In this document: piece after piece, positions 1-8,337 of the stretch
Layout of the letters: each line of letters starts with the position of its first letter
How positions within the stretch are numbered: position 1 is the first letter of the stretch
Assembly: GCA_021833345.1 (NCBI GenBank)
Contig: JAKBFW010000007.1
Span: forward strand, 1 to 38,734
Length of the DNA: 38,734 nt
Direction: 5' to 3'
From: Pseudomonadota bacterium
GTDB lineage: Bacteria > Actinomycetota > Actinomycetes > Actinomycetales > Cellulomonadaceae
Notes under the pieces: generated by a model
The model's input: only the letters and a program-made list of their open reading frames with translations
Told to the model about the DNA's origin: nothing
Database searches by the model: none
Position numbers and translations under genes: made by a program

Positions 1-817
1 CGGTGACGCCGAGGGCGAGGAGCGTCTGCTGGCACAGGTCCCAGCGCACCGGCGCGACGACCTGCGCCACGAGGCGCTCGAGCACGCGGGTGCCGACGCC
101 GTGGCGGGCCCCGGCGTCGAGCTCCGCATAGGGGCGTCCGTCCGCGTCCGACAACAGCGTCAGGGTGGGGTCGTGCGGCGCGAACCTCGCGGCGACCGGG
201 CCGAGCCGATCGGCCGCGGACTGCATGTACGAGGTGTGGAAGGCGCCGGCGACCTGCAACGGGATCACCCGCGCCTTGGCCGGCGGCGCCGCGGCCAGTC
301 GGGCCAGCCCGTCGAGCGACCCGGCCGCCACGACCTGGCCGGCGCCGTTGACGTTCGCGGGCACGAGCCCGGCCGCCTCGATCGCCGCGAGGACCTCGAT
401 CGGGTCGCCACCGACGACGGCGCTCATCCCGGTCGGTGTCGCCGCCGCTGCCTCGGCCATGAACGAGGCGCGGGCCGTGACGAGCGACACCGCCTCGGCG
501 TCGTCGAGGACCCCCGCGACCGCGGCGGCGCTGAACTCGCCGACCGAGTGGCCCGCCGTCACGTCGACGACCTCACCGGCCGCACGGCCCTCGAGCACCC
601 CTCCCAGGGCGAGGAGCGAGGCCGAGACGATCAGCGGCTGCGCCACCGCGGTGTCGCGGATCGTGTCCGCGTCGGAGACCGTCCCGTGGGTGCGCAGGTC
701 GAGCCCGGAGGCGGCCGAGAAGGCTGCGATCCGCTCGTCCGCGCCCGCGAGATCGAGCCACGGGTTCAGGAACCCCGGGGACTGTGAGCCCTGGCCGGGG
801 CAGAGGATGGCGAGCAC
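1..817 (-). CDS. fabD: Malonyl-CoA:ACP transacylase FabD (3' end cut by window edge)
   Basis: Moves the malonyl group from CoA to acyl carrier protein, the entry step of type II fatty-acid synthesis in the cytoplasm. About 272 residues are visible and the gene runs off the left edge. Seen: PGQGSQ at residues 7-12, the nucleophile elbow GHSVGEF with Ser91, and GAFHTSYM with His194 completing the Ser-His dyad. The GTG at 817 is chosen because a GGAG lies just upstream (TGGAGAC-GTG) and the protein begins right at the family start, LAILCPGQGSQ. Context: lies on the same strand as the PucR-type regulator, 170 bp downstream of it, as in Streptomyces where fasR precedes fabD-fabH-acpP-fabF. The rest of that operon is expected beyond the left edge (inference). 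Confidence 0.95.
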   Translation of the reverse strand, partial: MLAILCPGQGSQSPGFLNPWLDLAGADERIAAFSAASGLDLRTHGTVSDADTIRDTAVAQPLIVSASLLALGGVLEGRAAGEVVDVTAGHSVGEFSAAAVAGVLDDAEAVSLVTARASFMAEAAAATPTGMSAVVGGDPIEVLAAIEAAGLVPANVNGAGQVVAAGSLDGLARLAAAPPAKARVIPLQVAGAFHTSYMQSAADRLGPVAARFAPHDPTLTLLSDADGRPYAELDAGARHGVGTRVLERLVAQVVAPVRWDLCQQTLLALGVT

Positions 818-871
818 GTCTCCACTGTGTCGAACCGTGGGCCCGGGCCCCGGTCACGGCGCGCACCAAGG

Positions 872-901
872 ATCACAGACGAGGTTGTCGAGTACCTACA
901 A
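872..901 (-). promoter_or_regulatory. Probable fabD promoter
   Basis: On the minus strand TTGTAG (-35, 901-896) and TGTGAT (-10, 877-872) are separated by 18 nt. Transcription would begin near 865, giving a leader of roughly 48 nt that contains the GGAG before GTG 817. Each hexamer matches four of six consensus bases; this is a visual call. Confidence 0.45.
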
Positions 902-920
902 GGGGTGTCTGAGGTGGCGA

Positions 921-960
921 CTGGGCCGGCCTAGGTCGGTCTAGGCCGGACTAGGTCGGC
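921..960. repeat. Four 10-bp tandem repeats with an internal dyad upstream of fabD
   Basis: Four consecutive 10-mers on the plus strand: CTGGGCCGGC, CTAGGTCGGT, CTAGGCCGGA, CTAGGTCGGC. They form a direct repeat in helical register. The block also holds a perfect 7-bp dyad, GGCCTAG / CTAGGCC, at 928-934 and 941-947 with a 6-nt spacer. It sits about 20-60 bp upstream of the proposed fabD -35, where an activator would bind, and just after the stop of the FasR-type gene (988). A FasR-type operator is a reasonable inference, not shown. Confidence 0.7.
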
Positions 961-987
961 AGGGCACGTCGGAGAGGACCGACCCGA

Positions 988-2160
988 TCAGGCAGGCCTG
1001 GTCCCGTCGAGTCGTCCGAGGGCGAGAGCGGTCTGGAGCACGTAGGCCTCACGCGGGTCGAGCGGGTCCCAGCCCGTGACGTCCGCGACCCGCCGGAGGC
1101 GGTACCGCACCGTGTTGGGGTGCACGTACAGCGTGCGGGCCGCACCCTCGAGCGACCTGCCCCCACCGAGGTAGGTCGACAGCGTCTCGAGCAACGAGCC
1201 GGTGCTGGCGAGCAGCGGACGGTACGCCTGGTCCACGAGCTGGCGTCGCGCCGTCGTGTCACCGGTGAGCACCCGCTCGGGGAGCAGCTCGTCGGCCTGG
1301 ACCGGCCGAGGCGCCTGGGCCCAGGCGGGTGCGGCGCGGAGCCCCGCGAGGGCAGCCTGCGCCGCTCGCGCCGAGTCGGCGAGATCGTGCGCCTGCGGAC
1401 CGATCACGACGGGTCCGGGACCGAACCGGGGGAGGAGCGACGTCGCGGCGGCGCGGAGGTCCCCGTCGCCTCCGAGGAACACGATGAGCCGGTCACCCTG
1501 GATCCCGACGAGCGCGTCGTCGGCCGCTCGTCGAGTGGCGCGCCGGAGGTCGGCCGCACGCATGTCGTCGAGCGGGAGCAGCGTCGTGCCGACCATCACG
1601 AGCGTCGACCCGCGACCGCTCCACCCCAGCGCCGAGACCCTGGACCGCAGCGACTGGTCCGCATCACCCCGCACGAGCGCGTCGACGACGAGCGCCTCGA
1701 GCCGGGCATCCCACGCACCACGGACCTCGGCGGCACGCGCGTACACCTCGGCCGCCGAGAACGCCACCTCGCGGGAGTACCGCAGGACGGCCTCGCGGAC
1801 CTCGCGCTCACCCCCGGGCGCGGCCAGCTCGTCCGAGTGCGTCTCGACCACGTTCACGATCACCCGCACCAGCTGGAGGGTGTGCTGCAACGAGATCGAG
1901 CGCGTGAGCTCCGGGGGCGCCGCGGAGAAGATGTCGCCGACGCCGTGCGGTGGCGCCGCCGGGTCGGAGAACCACCCGATGAAGGCGGCGATACCGGCCT
2001 GGGCGACGAGCCCGACCCACGAACGATCCTCGGCCGGCAGCGTGCGGTACCAGGCGAGATCCTCGTCGAGACGGCGCATCGCCGAGGCGGCGAGCAGGCC
2101 GCTGGCGTCGCGGACGCGGCGGAGAGTGTCGGCCTCGGTGCTCGTCGATTGCTCCCGCAT
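988..2160 (-). CDS. fasR: PucR-family transcriptional regulator, FasR type
   Basis: A 390-aa DNA-binding regulator. The C-terminus carries the typical PucR helix-turn-helix (LEGAARTLYVHPNTVRYRL, about residues 335-360) followed by DP-EAYVLQTALALGRL. The preceding 300 residues are the helical and GGDEF-like sensory region seen in this family. In Streptomyces the homologue FasR lies directly upstream of fabD and activates the fatty-acid synthase operon; gene order here is the same, so this function is a well-supported inference. The ATG at 2160 is chosen over the in-frame start at 2301 because the proteins typically begin near this point and a -10-like TATGCT ends 6 nt before it. There is no clear Shine-Dalgarno sequence. 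Confidence 0.85.
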   Translation of the reverse strand: MREQSTSTEADTLRRVRDASGLLAASAMRRLDEDLAWYRTLPAEDRSWVGLVAQAGIAAFIGWFSDPAAPPHGVGDIFSAAPPELTRSISLQHTLQLVRVIVNVVETHSDELAAPGGEREVREAVLRYSREVAFSAAEVYARAAEVRGAWDARLEALVVDALVRGDADQSLRSRVSALGWSGRGSTLVMVGTTLLPLDDMRAADLRRATRRAADDALVGIQGDRLIVFLGGDGDLRAAATSLLPRFGPGPVVIGPQAHDLADSARAAQAALAGLRAAPAWAQAPRPVQADELLPERVLTGDTTARRQLVDQAYRPLLASTGSLLETLSTYLGGGRSLEGAARTLYVHPNTVRYRLRRVADVTGWDPLDPREAYVLQTALALGRLDGTRPA

Positions 2161-2166
2161 GCCCTG

Positions 2167-2196
2167 AGCATACGGTCCGGGTTTGTTGGTAGTCGA
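2167..2196 (-). promoter_or_regulatory. Leaderless-type promoter of the PucR regulator
   Basis: Minus strand: TCGACT (-35, 2196-2191), 18-nt spacer, TATGCT (-10, 2172-2167), then CAGGGC and the ATG at 2160. The predicted start site falls on or next to the ATG. Confidence 0.5.
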
Positions 2197-2306
2197 CAAA
2201 GGACCGACGCGCCCTGGCGCCGGCGTGAGGGTGTGCGAGGCGAGCCGTGCGTCACGGGGGGACGAGTCGACGGCTTCTTCGACCGGTGCGTCGTCGCCCA
2301 CTCCGT

Positions 2307-2312
2307 TATGGT
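2307..2312 (+). promoter_or_regulatory. -10 box of the 2319 gene, leaderless arrangement
   Basis: TATGGT followed by six bases (TCCCTC) and the ATG at 2319. No Shine-Dalgarno-like sequence precedes the ATG. A good -35 is not visible. Confidence 0.4.
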
Positions 2313-2318
2313 TCCCTC

Positions 2319-2984
2319 ATGGCTCTCCTGCCCCGGCTCCGACACCTCATGCGGCGCCCGTCGTCGGCGTCGAAGGTCGGCGCGCGCCGTCCCACCAAGG
2401 CGGCAAGGCGAGGAGACACGCTCCACGAGGACGCGCTGCGGTCCATGCTCGGGGACGACCCGAACAACGTGCGCGCGTTCCAGGCGCTTGCGGAGATCGT
2501 CCGGCGGCGGGCCGCCAGCCAGGCCTCCGATGAGGACCCGCTCACCGCTCCGGCCGACGAGACCGAGGTCAGGCGGGCCGCCGACCTCGCCGTCTGGTCC
2601 CTGGCGGAGGAGCTCGCCGGCAACCCGAGGGCGTGGTACCCGCTGATCGAGCTGGCACGGCTCTCGGTCGGGGACGACGACGAGGGGACGCTGCGTCGAC
2701 TGGCCACCGCGGCCGAGCGCGACCCGTCGGGGGCGGCGCTCGCCGAGGGCCTTGCGGTCCTGCGGGACGCCGAGCTCCCGGGTGAGGCCCTCGGTCTGGG
2801 CGTCGGGCACTGGCGCCCCCGTGAGCACACGCCCGAGGTCGCACGTCAGATGGTCCTGGCGGCACTCGAGGCCGAGCGGCCACTCGAGGCGAGACAGCAC
2901 CTGCGGGCCCTCGAGGAGCACACCGACGCGCGGAAGACCGCGGCCCTGCGTGCTGAGCTCGCCCGCATGATCGATGGGGCGTAG
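2319..2984 (+). CDS. Hypothetical helical (TPR-like) protein
   Basis: A 221-aa protein I do not recognise by name. Residues 1-25 are basic (LPRLRHLMRRPSSASK, then RRPTKAARR). The rest is predicted helical and acidic, with TPR-like helix pairs: DALRSMLGDDPNNVRAFQAL, AWYPLIELARLSV, LATAAERDPSGAALAEGLAVL, and a last segment with ALEAERPLEARQHLRALEE. No membrane segment or signal peptide is visible. The start at 2319 follows a TATGGT box by 6 nt; the in-frame extension to 2247 would overlap the divergent promoter region. Neighbours are the FasR-type regulator (divergent) and aceE (convergent), but no shared role can be inferred. A scaffold or adaptor role would fit the fold but is speculation. 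Confidence 0.75.
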   Translation: MALLPRLRHLMRRPSSASKVGARRPTKAARRGDTLHEDALRSMLGDDPNNVRAFQALAEIVRRRAASQASDEDPLTAPADETEVRRAADLAVWSLAEELAGNPRAWYPLIELARLSVGDDDEGTLRRLATAAERDPSGAALAEGLAVLRDAELPGEALGLGVGHWRPREHTPEVARQMVLAALEAERPLEARQHLRALEEHTDARKTAALRAELARMIDGA

Positions 2985-3064
2985 GGCCCGCCCGAGCCGG
3001 GACGTGCGGCCGCGCAACCTGCCTGCCCACCGAGCTCGGACGTGCCCGCTGACGGTGTGATCTC

Positions 3065-3110
3065 CTCTCATGACGAACGGGCCCCATCAGGGGCCCGTTC
3101 GTCATGAGAG
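3065..3110. terminator. Bidirectional hairpin between the 2319 gene and aceE
   Basis: Perfect 21-bp inverted repeat, 3065-3085 and 3090-3110, with a 4-nt loop (ATCA). It starts 8 bp beyond the aceE stop and 80 bp beyond the 2319-gene stop, so it can end transcription from both sides. There is no T-tract on either strand, as is common for high-GC actinobacterial terminators. Confidence 0.8.
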
Positions 3111-3118
3111 CGGTGCGA

Positions 3119-5860
3119 TCAGGAATCCCCGCCCGCGTTGCCCGAGGTCCCCGCCGTGACGTCGTGCAGGCGGTACTGCTCGATGGCACGCGCAGGGGCG
3201 TCAGCGGCCACCTTGCCGTCGCGAGCGAGCTGCTGGAGGACCCGGACCACGACCGACGGCCCGTCGATCTTGAAGTGCCGTCGTGCGGCGGGACGGGTGT
3301 CGGAGAAACCGAACCCGTCTGCGCCGAGGGTGGCGAAAGTCCCCGGCACCCATTGGCGCACCTGGTCCGGGACGAGGTGGTCGAAGTCCGTCGTCGCCAC
3401 GAACGGGCCCTCGGCGCCGGCGAGCTTTGCCGTGAGATACGCCTCACGTGGCTCTTGCTCCGGGTGGAGGAACGCCTGGCGCTCGGCCGCGAGCCCGTCG
3501 CGACGCAGCTCGTTCCAGCTCGTGACGCTCCAGACGGCAGCGCGGACGCCCCAGTCCCGTGCCAGCAGCTCGCGGGCCTCCAGCGCCCAGAGGATCGCGA
3601 CGCCGGACGCGAGGATCTGGGCCCGTGGCCCGTCGCCCTCGGCCGGAGAGACGAGGTGGATACCGCGGAGGATCCCCTCCACGTCCACGTCCGCAGGCTC
3701 GGCCGGCTGCTGCATCGGCTCGTTGTAGACGGTCAGGTAGTAGATGACGTTCGGGTCGCGCCCGTCGTCCCCGTACATCCGCTGGAGGCCGTCGCGCACG
3801 ATGTGCCGGATCTCGTACCCGTACGCCGGGTCGTAGTGCACGACGTGCGGCATCGTCCCTGCCAGCAGCGGCGAGTGACCGTCGGCGTGCTGCAGGCCCT
3901 CACCGGTCAGCGTGGTGCGGCCCGCGGTCGCCCCGACGAGGAACCCTCGGGTCATCTGGTCGCCCGCGGCCCAGAACTGGTCGCCCGTCCGCTGGAACCC
4001 GAACATCGAGTAGTAGAAGTAGAACGGGATCAGCGGCTGGCCGTGCGTCGCATAGGAGGTCCCGACCGCTTGGAACGCGGCGGCGGAACCGGCCTCGTTG
4101 ATGCCGGTGTGCAGGATCTGACCGACCTCGGACTCCTTGTAGCTGAGGATGAGGTCGCGGTCGACGGCGAGGTAGTGCTGGCCGAGGGTGTTGAAGATCT
4201 TGGCGGTCGGGAAGATCGCGTCCAGACCGAAGGTCCGGGCCTCGTCCGGGATGATCGGCACGATCCGCGGACCGATCTCCTTGTCCTTGAGCAGGTCCTT
4301 GAAGAGCTGGACCAGCGCCATCGTCGTGGCGACCTCCTGCTGACCCGATCCCTTCGCCAACCGTGCGTAGGCCTCCTCACCCGGGAGCCGCAGCGGCTCG
4401 TAGGTCGCGCGACGTTCCGGGACGAAGCCGCCGAGGGCGCGACGTCGATCGAGCATGTACTGGATCGCGGGGTCGTCCGCACCCGGGTGGTAGTACGGCG
4501 GAAGATACGGCTCGGCGTCGATCTGCTCGTCCGTGATCGGGATGTGGAGCTCGTCGCGGAGCGTCTTGAGGTCGTCGCCCTTGAGCTTCTTCATCTGGTG
4601 CGTCGCGTTGCGCCCGGCGAACCCGGATCCGAGGCCGTAGCCCTTGATCGTGTGCGCCAGGATCACCGTCGGCTGTCCGGTGTGCGCGCTCGCCGCCGCG
4701 TAGGCCGCATACAGCTTGCGGTAGTCGTGGCCGCCGCGCTTGAGCGCCCAGATCTCGTCGTCGGTCATCTTCTCGACGAGGGCCTTGGTCCGGGGGTCCC
4801 GACCGAAGAAGTGCTCCCGCACGAACGCGCCGTCGTTCGCCTTGAACGTCTGGTAGTCACCGTCCGGCGTGGTGTTCATGAGGTTGACCAGCGCGCGGTC
4901 CTTGTCCGCGTTGAGCAGGACGTCCCACTCGCGGCCCCAGATCACCTTGATCACGTTCCAGCCGGCGCCGCGGAACTGCGCCTCGAGCTCCTGGATGATC
5001 TTGCCGTTCCCGCGGACCGGGCCGTCGAGGCGCTGCAGGTTGCAGTTCACGACGAACGTCAGGTTGTCCAGGCCCTGCTGCCCGGCGAGCTGGAGCATGC
5101 CGCGGCTCTCGGGCTCGTCCATCTCGCCGTCGCCGAGGAACGCCCACACGTTCTGCTGGCTGGTGTCCTTGATACCGCGCAGGTGCAGGTACTTGTTGGT
5201 CCAGGCCTGGTAGATCGCGGAGGCCGGGCCGAGGCCCATCGACACGGTGGGGAACTCCCACAGCCCGGGCGCGAGGCGCGGGTGCGGGTAGGACGGCAGA
5301 CCCCCGCCCGGGTGCGAGAGCTCCTGGCGGAACCCGTCGAGCTGGTGCGCGCTGAGGCGGCCTTCGAGGTACGCCCGCGCGTACACGCCGGGCGACGCGT
5401 GTCCCTGGAAGTAGACCTGGTCACCGCCGCCGGGGTGGTCCTTGCCGCGGAAGAAGTGGTTGAGCCCGACCTCGTAGAGCGTCGCGACCGACGCGTACGA
5501 CGAGATGTGGCCGCCGACGCCGATCCCCGGCCGCTGCGCGCGCGTCACCATGACCGCGGAGTTCCAGCGGATCCAGGAGCGGTAGCGACGCTCGATGACC
5601 TCGTCGCCGGGGAAGTACGGCTCGTCGTGGACACCGATCGTGTTCACGTACGGCGTGTTGAGCGACGTCGGGATGGCGACGTTCCGCTCCCGGGCGCGCT
5701 TGAGCAGGTTGAGCAGGACGTAGCGTGCCCGCGGGCCGCCCTTCTCGTCGATCAGGCCGTCGAGCGACTCGACCCATTCACCGGTCTCGACCGGGTCGAT
5801 GTCCGGGACCTGGCTCAGCAGGCCGTTGATGAGCGGCCCTCTCTCGTCAGTCGAAGCCAC
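3119..5860 (-). CDS. aceE: Pyruvate dehydrogenase E1 component, homodimeric type
   Basis: Thiamine-diphosphate enzyme that decarboxylates pyruvate and passes the acetyl group to the lipoyl arm of E2. It is 913 aa, against about 890-900 in E. coli and M. tuberculosis. Seen: the N-terminal [21 protein letters not shown] typical of actinobacterial AceE, GHISSYAS, the ThDP motif [10 protein letters not shown]...NLTFVVNCN, and the transketolase-like central and C-terminal regions ([32 protein letters not shown]). The GTG at 5860 has GAGGAG 7 nt upstream and gives the family N-terminus; an in-frame ATG at 5965 adds 35 residues of low-quality sequence. The gene is monocistronic and ends at a strong hairpin. 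E2/E3 genes are not in the window, but the lipA/lipB genes for its cofactor are. Confidence 0.97.
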   Translation of the reverse strand: MASTDERGPLINGLLSQVPDIDPVETGEWVESLDGLIDEKGGPRARYVLLNLLKRARERNVAIPTSLNTPYVNTIGVHDEPYFPGDEVIERRYRSWIRWNSAVMVTRAQRPGIGVGGHISSYASVATLYEVGLNHFFRGKDHPGGGDQVYFQGHASPGVYARAYLEGRLSAHQLDGFRQELSHPGGGLPSYPHPRLAPGLWEFPTVSMGLGPASAIYQAWTNKYLHLRGIKDTSQQNVWAFLGDGEMDEPESRGMLQLAGQQGLDNLTFVVNCNLQRLDGPVRGNGKIIQELEAQFRGAGWNVIKVIWGREWDVLLNADKDRALVNLMNTTPDGDYQTFKANDGAFVREHFFGRDPRTKALVEKMTDDEIWALKRGGHDYRKLYAAYAAASAHTGQPTVILAHTIKGYGLGSGFAGRNATHQMKKLKGDDLKTLRDELHIPITDEQIDAEPYLPPYYHPGADDPAIQYMLDRRRALGGFVPERRATYEPLRLPGEEAYARLAKGSGQQEVATTMALVQLFKDLLKDKEIGPRIVPIIPDEARTFGLDAIFPTAKIFNTLGQHYLAVDRDLILSYKESEVGQILHTGINEAGSAAAFQAVGTSYATHGQPLIPFYFYYSMFGFQRTGDQFWAAGDQMTRGFLVGATAGRTTLTGEGLQHADGHSPLLAGTMPHVVHYDPAYGYEIRHIVRDGLQRMYGDDGRDPNVIYYLTVYNEPMQQPAEPADVDVEGILRGIHLVSPAEGDGPRAQILASGVAILWALEARELLARDWGVRAAVWSVTSWNELRRDGLAAERQAFLHPEQEPREAYLTAKLAGAEGPFVATTDFDHLVPDQVRQWVPGTFATLGADGFGFSDTRPAARRHFKIDGPSVVVRVLQQLARDGKVAADAPARAIEQYRLHDVTAGTSGNAGGDS

Positions 5861-6200
5861 CTGCGCTCCTCGCCTTTCCTCCGCAGCGTTGGGCCGGTCG
5901 GCCCCGATGCTGTCGTCAACCCGAAGCCCGGTGGCGTGCACCGACGGCTTCGGTCGTCGGCCCATTGTCGGACCTCTCTGGGTCGAAAGTCACACCGAGA
6001 GAGGCTCGAGCCACGTGATGTCCGCGACAATGGCGCCCGACGGCACCGTCGTCCCGGATTCGACGTCGACACCGAGACCTCTTGTCAGACCGGGGTCGCG
6101 TGCGGTGGGCTAGCGTGTGCCAACAGACAGCAGAGCCGCCGGTGGCGACACGTCGCAACGAGGCAGCTCGATCAGTGACTCGAAAGGAACAGGTCGCAAC
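5861..6200. other. Divergent intergenic region, aceE / DUF3052 gene
   Basis: 340 bp without a gene. It must hold the promoters of aceE (leftward) and the DUF3052-ahpE pair (rightward). A TAGCGT box at about 6111 could be a -10 for the rightward genes, without a convincing -35. A spaced inverted repeat (5962-6033) is listed separately. I see no RNA gene or riboswitch in it. Confidence 0.6.
5962..6033. repeat. Spaced 9-bp inverted repeat upstream of aceE
   Basis: CCATTGTCG at 5962-5970 and its exact complement CGACAATGG at 6025-6033. The centres lie 63 bp apart, close to six helical turns. Each arm continues into a GGAC-like extension, so the shared element is about CCATTGTCG(C)GGAC, and the right arm contains TGTC-N3-GACA. 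The placement fits two operators for one regulator; which one is unknown. Confidence 0.5.
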
Positions 6201-6623
6201 GTGGTATCCACCTCGGGCCCGGAGGCCGACTCGGCCGCCGCTCGCCTCGGGCTCGCCCCAGGCCAGGTCGTCCAGGAGTTCGGCTGGGCAGACGACGTCG
6301 ACGACTCTCTTCGGGTCAGCATCGAGACCACCACGGGGAACGAGCTCGTCGACGAGGACTACGACGACGTCACGGATGTCGTGCTCGTGTGGTGGCGCGA
6401 GGACGACGGCGACCTCACCGACTCCCTCGTCGACGCGCTCACGGTGCTCGAGGACGGCGGTGTGGTCTGGGTCCTGACGCCGAAGCAGGGTCGACCCGGC
6501 CACGTGGGCCACAGCGACATCGAGGAGGCGGCCACGACGGCGGGTCTCCACGCCACGAGCACGTTCGTGATCGCCGAGGGGTGGTCCGCGACACGGCTCG
6601 GGACCCGGGCGCGCGGCCGTTGA
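6201..6623 (+). CDS. DUF3052 family protein
   Basis: 140-aa protein of the actinobacterial DUF3052 family, function unknown. Seen: LGLAPGQVVQEFGWADDVDDSLR, an acidic stretch (DEDYDDVTDVVLVWWREDDGD) and the conserved LTPKQGRPGHVGHSDIEEAA...GLHATST. The fold hinted at is small alpha/beta, somewhat like a methyltransferase-fold relic (inference). GTG 6201 is chosen because the family usually starts just before the APGQVVQE region and purine-rich AAAGGAACAGG lies upstream; the in-frame 6117 start adds a poorly conserved extension. It lies 20 bp before ahpE, so the two are likely cotranscribed. Same pairing next to aceE is known in other actinobacteria. Confidence 0.85.
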   Translation: MVSTSGPEADSAAARLGLAPGQVVQEFGWADDVDDSLRVSIETTTGNELVDEDYDDVTDVVLVWWREDDGDLTDSLVDALTVLEDGGVVWVLTPKQGRPGHVGHSDIEEAATTAGLHATSTFVIAEGWSATRLGTRARGR

Positions 6624-6643
6624 TCGGCTCTGGGGGTCAGGTC

Positions 6644-7096
6644 GTGGTGCAGGTCGGTGACCTGGCGCCGGACTTCACCCTGAACGACACGCACGGCAGC
6701 CCGGTCAGCCTGAGCGAGCTTCGCGGCACGCCGGTGGTCGTCGTGTTCGTGCCGTTCGCGTTCTCGGGCACGTGCACCGGTGAGCTCTGCGAGCTGCGTG
6801 ACAACATCACGGTGTTCGACGAGGCGGGCGTGCGACTCCTCGTGATCTCGTGCGACTCGATGTTCGCCCTGCGTGCCTGGGCGGAGCAGGAGCACTACGC
6901 GTTCGACCTGCTCACCGACTTCTGGCCGCACGGTGCCGTCGCCCGCGAGTACGGGGTCTTCGCCGAGGACTCCGGCCTCGCCGTCCGTGGCAGCTTCCTG
7001 ATCGGCGCGGACGGCATCGTCCGATGGTCGGTCGTCAACCCGCGCGGCCAGGCCCGAGACCTGTCGGGCTATCTCGAGGCGCTCGCCTCGCTGTGA
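6644..7096 (+). CDS. ahpE: Peroxiredoxin, AhpE family
   Basis: 150-aa thiol peroxidase that reduces hydrogen peroxide, organic peroxides or peroxynitrite in the cytoplasm. Seen: thioredoxin-like fold with GDLAPDFTLNDTHG, the active-site loop PFAFSGTCTGELC with peroxidatic Cys44, and the AhpE hallmarks LLTDFWPHGAVAREYGVF and RGSFLIGADGIVRW. M. tuberculosis AhpE is 153 aa and shares the DFWPHGAV stretch. Cys49 lies five residues after Cys44 and could change the resolving chemistry, since AhpE itself is a one-Cys enzyme. Tandem GTG codons at 6644 and 6647 follow GGGGGT; either may start the protein, and a TTG at 6620 is also in frame. Downstream of the DUF3052 gene in the same transcript. Confidence 0.92.
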   Translation: MVQVGDLAPDFTLNDTHGSPVSLSELRGTPVVVVFVPFAFSGTCTGELCELRDNITVFDEAGVRLLVISCDSMFALRAWAEQEHYAFDLLTDFWPHGAVAREYGVFAEDSGLAVRGSFLIGADGIVRWSVVNPRGQARDLSGYLEALASL

Positions 7097-7112
7097 CGGG
7101 GCGCTCGACCGG

Positions 7113-7118
7113 TAGGCT
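7113..7118 (+). promoter_or_regulatory. -10 box of tRNA-Val
   Basis: TAGGCT, 15 nt before the mature tRNA 5' end, so a leader of under 10 nt would be removed by RNase P. The same hexamer precedes rnpB and lipA in this window. The -35 is weak. Confidence 0.45.
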
Positions 7119-7133
7119 GGGCCACCGTCGCAG

Positions 7134-7207
7134 GGGCCTGTAGCTCAGTTGGTCAGAGCGCCGCGCTTACACCGCGGAGGTCGCCGGTTCGAGACCGGCC
7201 GGGCCCA
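7134..7207 (+). tRNA. tRNA-Val (anticodon TAC)
   Basis: 74 nt with a full cloverleaf: acceptor GGGCCTG / CGGGCCC (one G-U pair), D-arm GCTC...GAGC, anticodon stem CCGCG / CGCGG around CTTACAC (anticodon TAC), T-arm GCCGG-TTCGAGA-CCGGC, discriminator A7207. The 3' CCA is not encoded. Reads GUA and other GUN valine codons by wobble. Confidence 0.97.
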
Positions 7208-7277
7208 CGCTCCACCGTCCGCCGCACGCGTCGTCTCCGGTCCACCTCGACCCATCGACATCCCGAAGGAGTCCCCC

Positions 7278-8336
7278 GTGCGCGCCACCGTCATCCACGG
7301 TCCGTTCGACGTCCGTCTCGAGTCCGTGCCGGACCCGACGATCGTGCTCCCGACGGACGCGGTCGTGCGCGTCGTCGCCTCCTGCGTGTGTGGTTCCGAC
7401 CTCTGGGCGTACCGCGGCATCCGACCGACCGCCCAGCCTCACCGGATCGGGCACGAGTTCGTCGGGGTCGTCGAGGAGGTCGGCTCCGAGGTGCGGACGC
7501 TGCGGCCTGGTCAGTTCGTCATCGCGCCGTTCTCGATCTGTGACAACACCTGCCCGCACTGCCGCAACGGCGTGCAGACGTCGTGCACGCAGCTCGCCTG
7601 GTGGGGTGAGCCGGACCACGACGGGGTGCCGAGCGACGCGGGTCAGGGTGAGCGCGTCCGGGTCCCGCTCGCGGACGGCACGCTCGTGGCGACGCCGGAG
7701 CACCCGGGGGAGGCGCTCCTGCCGAGCGTTCTCGCACTGACCGACGTGATGGGCACGGGGCACCACGCCGCTCGGTCCGCAGGGGTCGGGCCAGGCTCGA
7801 CCGTCGCTGTCATCGGTGACGGTGCCGTCGGCCTCTGTGCGGTGCTCGCGGCGCGGCGTCTCGGTGCCGAGCGCATCATCGCCATGTCACGTCACGCGAG
7901 CCGCCAGGACCTGGCGGTCCGGTTCGGCGCGACCGACGTGGTCGCCGAGCGCGGGGCCGAGGGCGTGGCGCACGTGCGCGACCTGCTCGGCGGTCTCGGG
8001 GTCGACGCCGCGCTCGAGTGCGTGGGGACCAAGGAGTCGATGCAGCAGGCGCTCGACTCCGCACGACCCGGTGGGATGGTCGGTTTCGTCGGGGTGCCCG
8101 CCGGTGGTCCGGAGCTCCCGGTGCAGCAGATGTTCTCGTCGAACGTCGGCGTCCGCGGTGGTGTCGCCTCGGTGCGCTCGTACATCCCGGAGCTGCTCGA
8201 GGACGTGTGGTCCGGCGCGATCGAGCCGGGCCTCGTGTTCGACCTCGTGCTCCCGCTCGACCAGGTGGCCGAGGCCTACGCGGCGATGGACGAGCGGCGC
8301 GCGATCAAGTCGATGCTCCGGCCTGCTACCGCGTGA
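7278..8336 (+). CDS. Zinc-dependent alcohol dehydrogenase (MDR family)
   Basis: 352-aa medium-chain dehydrogenase/reductase that would oxidise an alcohol or reduce an aldehyde with NAD(P). Seen: catalytic zinc ligands in SCVCGSDLW (Cys) and GHEFVGVVEEVG (His-Glu); four structural-zinc cysteines in CDNTCPHCRNGVQTSC; Rossmann motif GDGAVG within GSTVAVIGDGAVGLCAVLAA; substrate-side segment DAALECVGTKES. It resembles the formaldehyde-dehydrogenase-like ADH subgroup; the substrate cannot be told from sequence. GTG 7278 has AAGGAG with 6-nt spacing. It sits 70 bp after the tRNA gene and is not part of the conserved block, so it is probably a local addition. A 7-bp hairpin follows immediately. Confidence 0.9.
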   Translation: MRATVIHGPFDVRLESVPDPTIVLPTDAVVRVVASCVCGSDLWAYRGIRPTAQPHRIGHEFVGVVEEVGSEVRTLRPGQFVIAPFSICDNTCPHCRNGVQTSCTQLAWWGEPDHDGVPSDAGQGERVRVPLADGTLVATPEHPGEALLPSVLALTDVMGTGHHAARSAGVGPGSTVAVIGDGAVGLCAVLAARRLGAERIIAMSRHASRQDLAVRFGATDVVAERGAEGVAHVRDLLGGLGVDAALECVGTKESMQQALDSARPGGMVGFVGVPAGGPELPVQQMFSSNVGVRGGVASVRSYIPELLEDVWSGAIEPGLVFDLVLPLDQVAEAYAAMDERRAIKSMLRPATA

Positions 8337-8337
8337 C

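Noticed and set aside
5861-5965. In-frame 35-residue N-terminal extension of aceE
   Set aside because: GTG 5860 has a good ribosome site and gives the conserved family N-terminus; the extension holds one arm of the upstream inverted repeat.
6019-6029. TGTC-N3-GACA as a possible SOS or other known operator
   Set aside because: Spacing does not fit the actinobacterial SOS box (GAAC-N4-GTTC/C); kept only as part of the inverted-repeat observation.
3104-6178. 1024-aa open frame on the plus strand
   Set aside because: Antisense to aceE over its full length; the composition (Arg, Val, Asp and Glu rich, no domain) is what high-GC antisense frames give.
7134-8336. tRNA-Val as an integration site for a mobile element carrying the alcohol dehydrogenase
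   Set aside because: No integrase, no repeat of the tRNA 3' end downstream and no change in composition.
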